A DNA stretch of 64,000 nt, from positions 434,001 through 498,000 of the forward strand of contig JALECJ010000007.1 in the NCBI GenBank assembly GCA_023515745.1, given 5' to 3'. Shown here piece after piece: positions 61,359-64,000 of this stretch. The translations under genes and the position numbers were made by a program. The notes under the pieces were generated by a model. That model saw only the letters and a list, made by a program, of their open reading frames with translations, was not told the DNA's origin and did no database searches. How positions within the stretch are numbered: position 1 is the stretch's first letter; the number at the start of each line of letters is the position of its first letter. Source of the DNA: Amoeboaphelidium protococcarum. Taxonomy: Eukaryota > Aphelidiomycota > Aphelidea.

Positions 61359-63092
61359 GATACGTCAAGCTTTTCAATAATCAGTAAATAGAAAAGTCGG
61401 TGAACAATGACTACTATTTACTAAATATATTTAAAAAGTTTCAGCTAACGATATAATTAAAGCTGTTTCAAATCACAAAAGCTCAGCAAGTGAAACAGAA
61501 AATCAGCGTTGCGATAATCTAAAGCAAGTCGACCAACGCCGTCTGATTGAAAGAGCACAAAGTCAATATCCTTATCAACCAATCACGGCCTTTTCACTAG
61601 TTCAATTAAATTCTTATGAAGATGAGGTTTCAATTCGATTGATTGTTGGTGGAACTCAATATGAAACTTAATCACGTATGCATATATATAGCGCGATTAG
61701 CAGCTTAGAAATGTTCATAAGGTAGTTAATCCGCTGGCAAGTTAATAAAGTTGCAATGGTTGAAACATGTCAACCTGTCAGCTTGATACTAACACGAATT
61801 ACCAGAGTGGGATGACATGTCTCCATCACTTCCGAGTAGTTTTAACATGAATATAAATTGAAATCTTTAACAACTACAACCCGGGCTCTAATAGTAAATC
61901 AATCATTACTTCACGTTGATTCTACACTGTACAATAAAGCTGGACTTCTGATTATTCTGTGAATACGCAAATGACGCGTCCGCGTAAAACCAGTTCAACT
62001 TCAGCATTAGTTCGCGGTGATTCTTTACAACTTTCATTACTCTACTCGTTATAATAATTTAATGAACGACGAAAAGCAGTTAATTTAGTAGCTGATGGCT
62101 TTACGCAATTGAAAGTTAAAAGCACCATATTTATATATTGGTCTTAAGAAGAATAATGTTCTTTAGACCAGCGAATCGAGATTGCTAATTATGTGAGGCT
62201 TTTTAATAATCAAATGCGTAGCTTCAGGCCGCTTTGAGATGGCTGTTTTCTATTGGAGCTCTTTTGTTGAGCTCGCAGTGTGTACCTGCCGCAAATGAAA
62301 TTTGAAGATATGCAAATGATTCTATATGAATATCGTGGTGCTGATTTTGCTCTAAAGACGCATAGCATGAAGCCGTCATTTCTGTGCTGACTGGATACGA
62401 CACTCTGGCAGTGATGCCTGCTGGCTGACTATGAAAAGGTAAATATTTAATTATTTTTAATGCCTTATACTCACAATCGTAGATAATATTTATAGTTGTT
62501 ATCGAAATACTCTTTTTGAAGGAAGGATTTGACAAGTATCCTTCAAGTGACTAGGTGCCAGCCATGAGTGCTGCGAGTTAGAATTTGCTTCCTTTACTAG
62601 CCTTGCTCTACGCGCGCTCACTGCGCCATGGAATTTTTTAGTCGAATCGCAATATACCTGAATAATGATTAATTGCGTTCGATATGTTGACCTTTTCCAA
62701 GGTTCTGAAGACTTACGCATTATCAGTGGCTTATCAAGAGGTCCTCGCTGCGGTTGACATTGTTATTACGCAGCGAATCTAAGAGGATTTCCATGCTTGA
62801 CAAAGATGCGTTTGGAGCTGCGGGCTACCATGTCTCTGTTGATGTTCATTGTATGAAAACTGTACGACTAAATGTTATAATTTGACATAGTTTTGCGTTT
62901 GCCTGTATATAATCCTGACTTTGTGTAATTACTTATATAATAGTTCAATCTTCGATCTCTCAATTTTATAATCAACATTCTCAGTGTGCGATTCGGCGCC
63001 TGATGAGGTGAAGCCTTTTCCTTTTTAGAACACGATAATTCTGTTTCACACCTTAAAGATCACATTAAATTATCCTCACAGATTATATCAAA
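61359..63092. other. Long gene-poor stretch with a decayed helicase relic
   Basis: About 1.7 kb, A/T-rich, without a supported intact gene. It holds ACGCGT at 61974-61979 followed by CCGCGT, the RecQ-like relic listed separately, and a few short open frames (for example 62684-62800, 38 codons). It may be a graveyard of an older gene or mobile element. Confidence 0.5.
62345..62425 (+). pseudogene. Fragment of a RecQ-family helicase (motif 0/I), decayed
   Basis: One frame reads DAQHEAVISVLTGYDTLAVM followed by PAG and then TGA. This strongly resembles the RecQ consensus Q-x-E-A-(x)4-L-x-G-x-D-x-L-(x)-V-M-P-T-G-x-G-K-S up to the start of Walker A, where it breaks off. No GKS is readable, TGA codons interrupt upstream and downstream, and no further helicase motif was found nearby. 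Probably a relic of a helicase gene or of an element carrying one. Short, so chance similarity is possible. Confidence 0.35.
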
Positions 63093-63503
63093 ATGCCAGA
63101 ATTCATTGATAAGAGTAGATACCATTCGCCAGGTGATGAGTATATTGTTGAAGTAAGATATGAGAATGACGGCGACTTGGAAGGCTACGTGATCACCACT
63201 ACATTGTAAATCATGGAGTTTAAGCTTGATAACTACTAGTTTAGTACTGAAAGCTGGGGAGTTGATCTATCATTGGCTCAGGAATAATTAATTGATCGAA
63301 AGGTGAAATAAGTAGGCTGGCTGAGTAGGGATGTCAAAGACGATGTAGGATATGTTCGTAGCGCGTCAGTTGAGATGATTCTGGAAGGAGACGGTGAGGA
63401 CGATATCGCGGTTGATATCGATATCTACAATTGTCATAATGGCGCTTATCCTCATTCTTATTATGTCAAATGGGGATCATATGAAGATGAAGGTACTTTA
63501 TGA
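63093..63503 (+). CDS. Small acidic protein, unknown
   Basis: A 136-residue acidic protein: MPEFIDKSRYHSPGDEYIVE, VRYENDGDLEGYVITTTLQI, EFKLDNYQFSTESWGVDLSL, ending WGSYEDEGTL. Alternating hydrophobic and polar residues suggest a beta-sandwich-like fold. No signal peptide, membrane segment or known domain. The frame contains several TAA/TAG and ends on TGA. Start is the first ATG after an A/T-rich leader. Confidence 0.6.
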
Positions 63504-63686
63504 AATAAAACGTGATATAACAACACGTGACCCTTAATCTAATTAGTTGCATGGATGATCAAACTTTTACTCTTTCACCTTTACGCATCAGCCATCACGC
63601 TGATAAACGCATTTAAGAGCGCAAATGTATAGAGCCTGGTAGAAAAATTTTAAGAGCCAGACGATGAATTTTATCAGCCCATTAAA

Positions 63687-63962
63687 TCATTGAGATAAAC
63701 CATTATAAAACTCGCAGTGCGTCCGAAAGTTAGATTAGAGTCTTGATTGCAAAAAGTTATTGGCCAACGCAACCAACGCATACCAGTCTTCATCAGACAC
63801 CTTAAGTCCGTCGCATGGCTTTTCCAGCCATTCAATTTCGCGGGACCAGAGTAAAGCTACAATTGCTGCTCTGAACCTTGTATCTTTCTGACGGTAATTC
63901 TCAATAAGAATGCGTAGATCATTCTCGTACTACTGGGATATTTCATAGAGCTGGTCTTCCAT
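63687..63962 (-). CDS. Small helical protein, unknown
   Basis: A 91-residue frame: MEDQLYEISQQYENDLRILI, ENYRQKDTRFRAAIVALLWS, REIEWLEKPCDGLKVSDEDW and YALVALANNFLQSRLQ. The N-terminal half looks like an amphipathic or coiled helix. The neighbour at 63093-63503 is convergent. No family recognised; it may be complete or may be one exon of a larger gene reaching the window edge. Confidence 0.45.
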
Positions 63963-64000
63963 CTTATTCGTCTTACGAATCGAATATCAGACTAGAAAAC

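Noticed and set aside
62684-62800. 38-codon open frame in the gene-poor stretch
   Set aside because: Too short and without similarity or a clear promoter to call a gene.

Overview
The window is nuclear DNA of a eukaryotic microbe that reads TAA and TAG as glutamine and uses only TGA as a stop. Under the standard code almost every gene breaks into pieces. With TAA/TAG read as Gln, about thirty long, clean genes appear, and the reassigned codons fall on invariant glutamines (TQPRR of PRP16, RQAGR of uroporphyrinogen decarboxylase, ALQAF of serine hydroxymethyltransferase). Genes are dense. Introns are few and short (51-87 nt, one of 201 nt), start with GT, and mostly end in GTGTAG. A VAC8 orthologue with a myristoyl/palmitoyl N-terminus, a fungal-type Nudix protein and PRP16, GET4 and ELP4 genes point to the fungal side of the opisthokonts. 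With this code, an aphelid such as Amoeboaphelidium is my best guess. Ciliates, oxymonads, hexamitid diplomonads and ulvophyte algae share the code but fit the gene content less well.

Layout. 1-2 kb: the 3' end of exosome RRP4 and an SLC35B-type transporter. 2-12 kb: a four-gene tandem array (A-B-C-D, with A like C and B like D) of large F-box-like proteins of an unrecognised family. This is the most novel feature of the window. 12-17 kb: an intergenic stretch with a 19-nt palindromic repeat, then GET4, GMP synthase and the four-exon LSM4 gene, all on the minus strand. 17-25 kb: a small LRR-like protein, ELP4, glycine C-acetyltransferase and, on the minus strand, a full-length ABCC (MRP-type) transporter. 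25-35 kb: two divergent, distantly related multipass membrane proteins, then two divergent genes for large secreted or anchored proteins of unknown function. 35-50.5 kb: uroporphyrinogen decarboxylase, a DHHC palmitoyltransferase, a TKL-like kinase with a C-terminal C1 zinc finger, PRP16, a large disordered protein with histone-fold-like N-terminal helices, deoxyhypusine synthase, a Nudix hydrolase and an XRCC4-like protein. 51-64 kb: a clavaminate synthase-like dioxygenase, glutaminyl-tRNA synthetase, a sugar transporter, SHMT, ribosomal protein eL43/L37A, VAC8, a degraded RecQ-like relic, and two small unknown genes.

The genes are mainly housekeeping: RNA decay and splicing (RRP4, LSM4, PRP16), translation (GLN4, RPL43, DYS1, ELP4), one-carbon, purine and haem metabolism (SHMT, GCAT, GUA1, HEM12), and membrane traffic (GET4, VAC8, DHHC). 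GLN4 is notable because its product should charge the tRNAs that read TAA and TAG. No tRNA, rRNA, CRISPR or intact mobile element was recognised.
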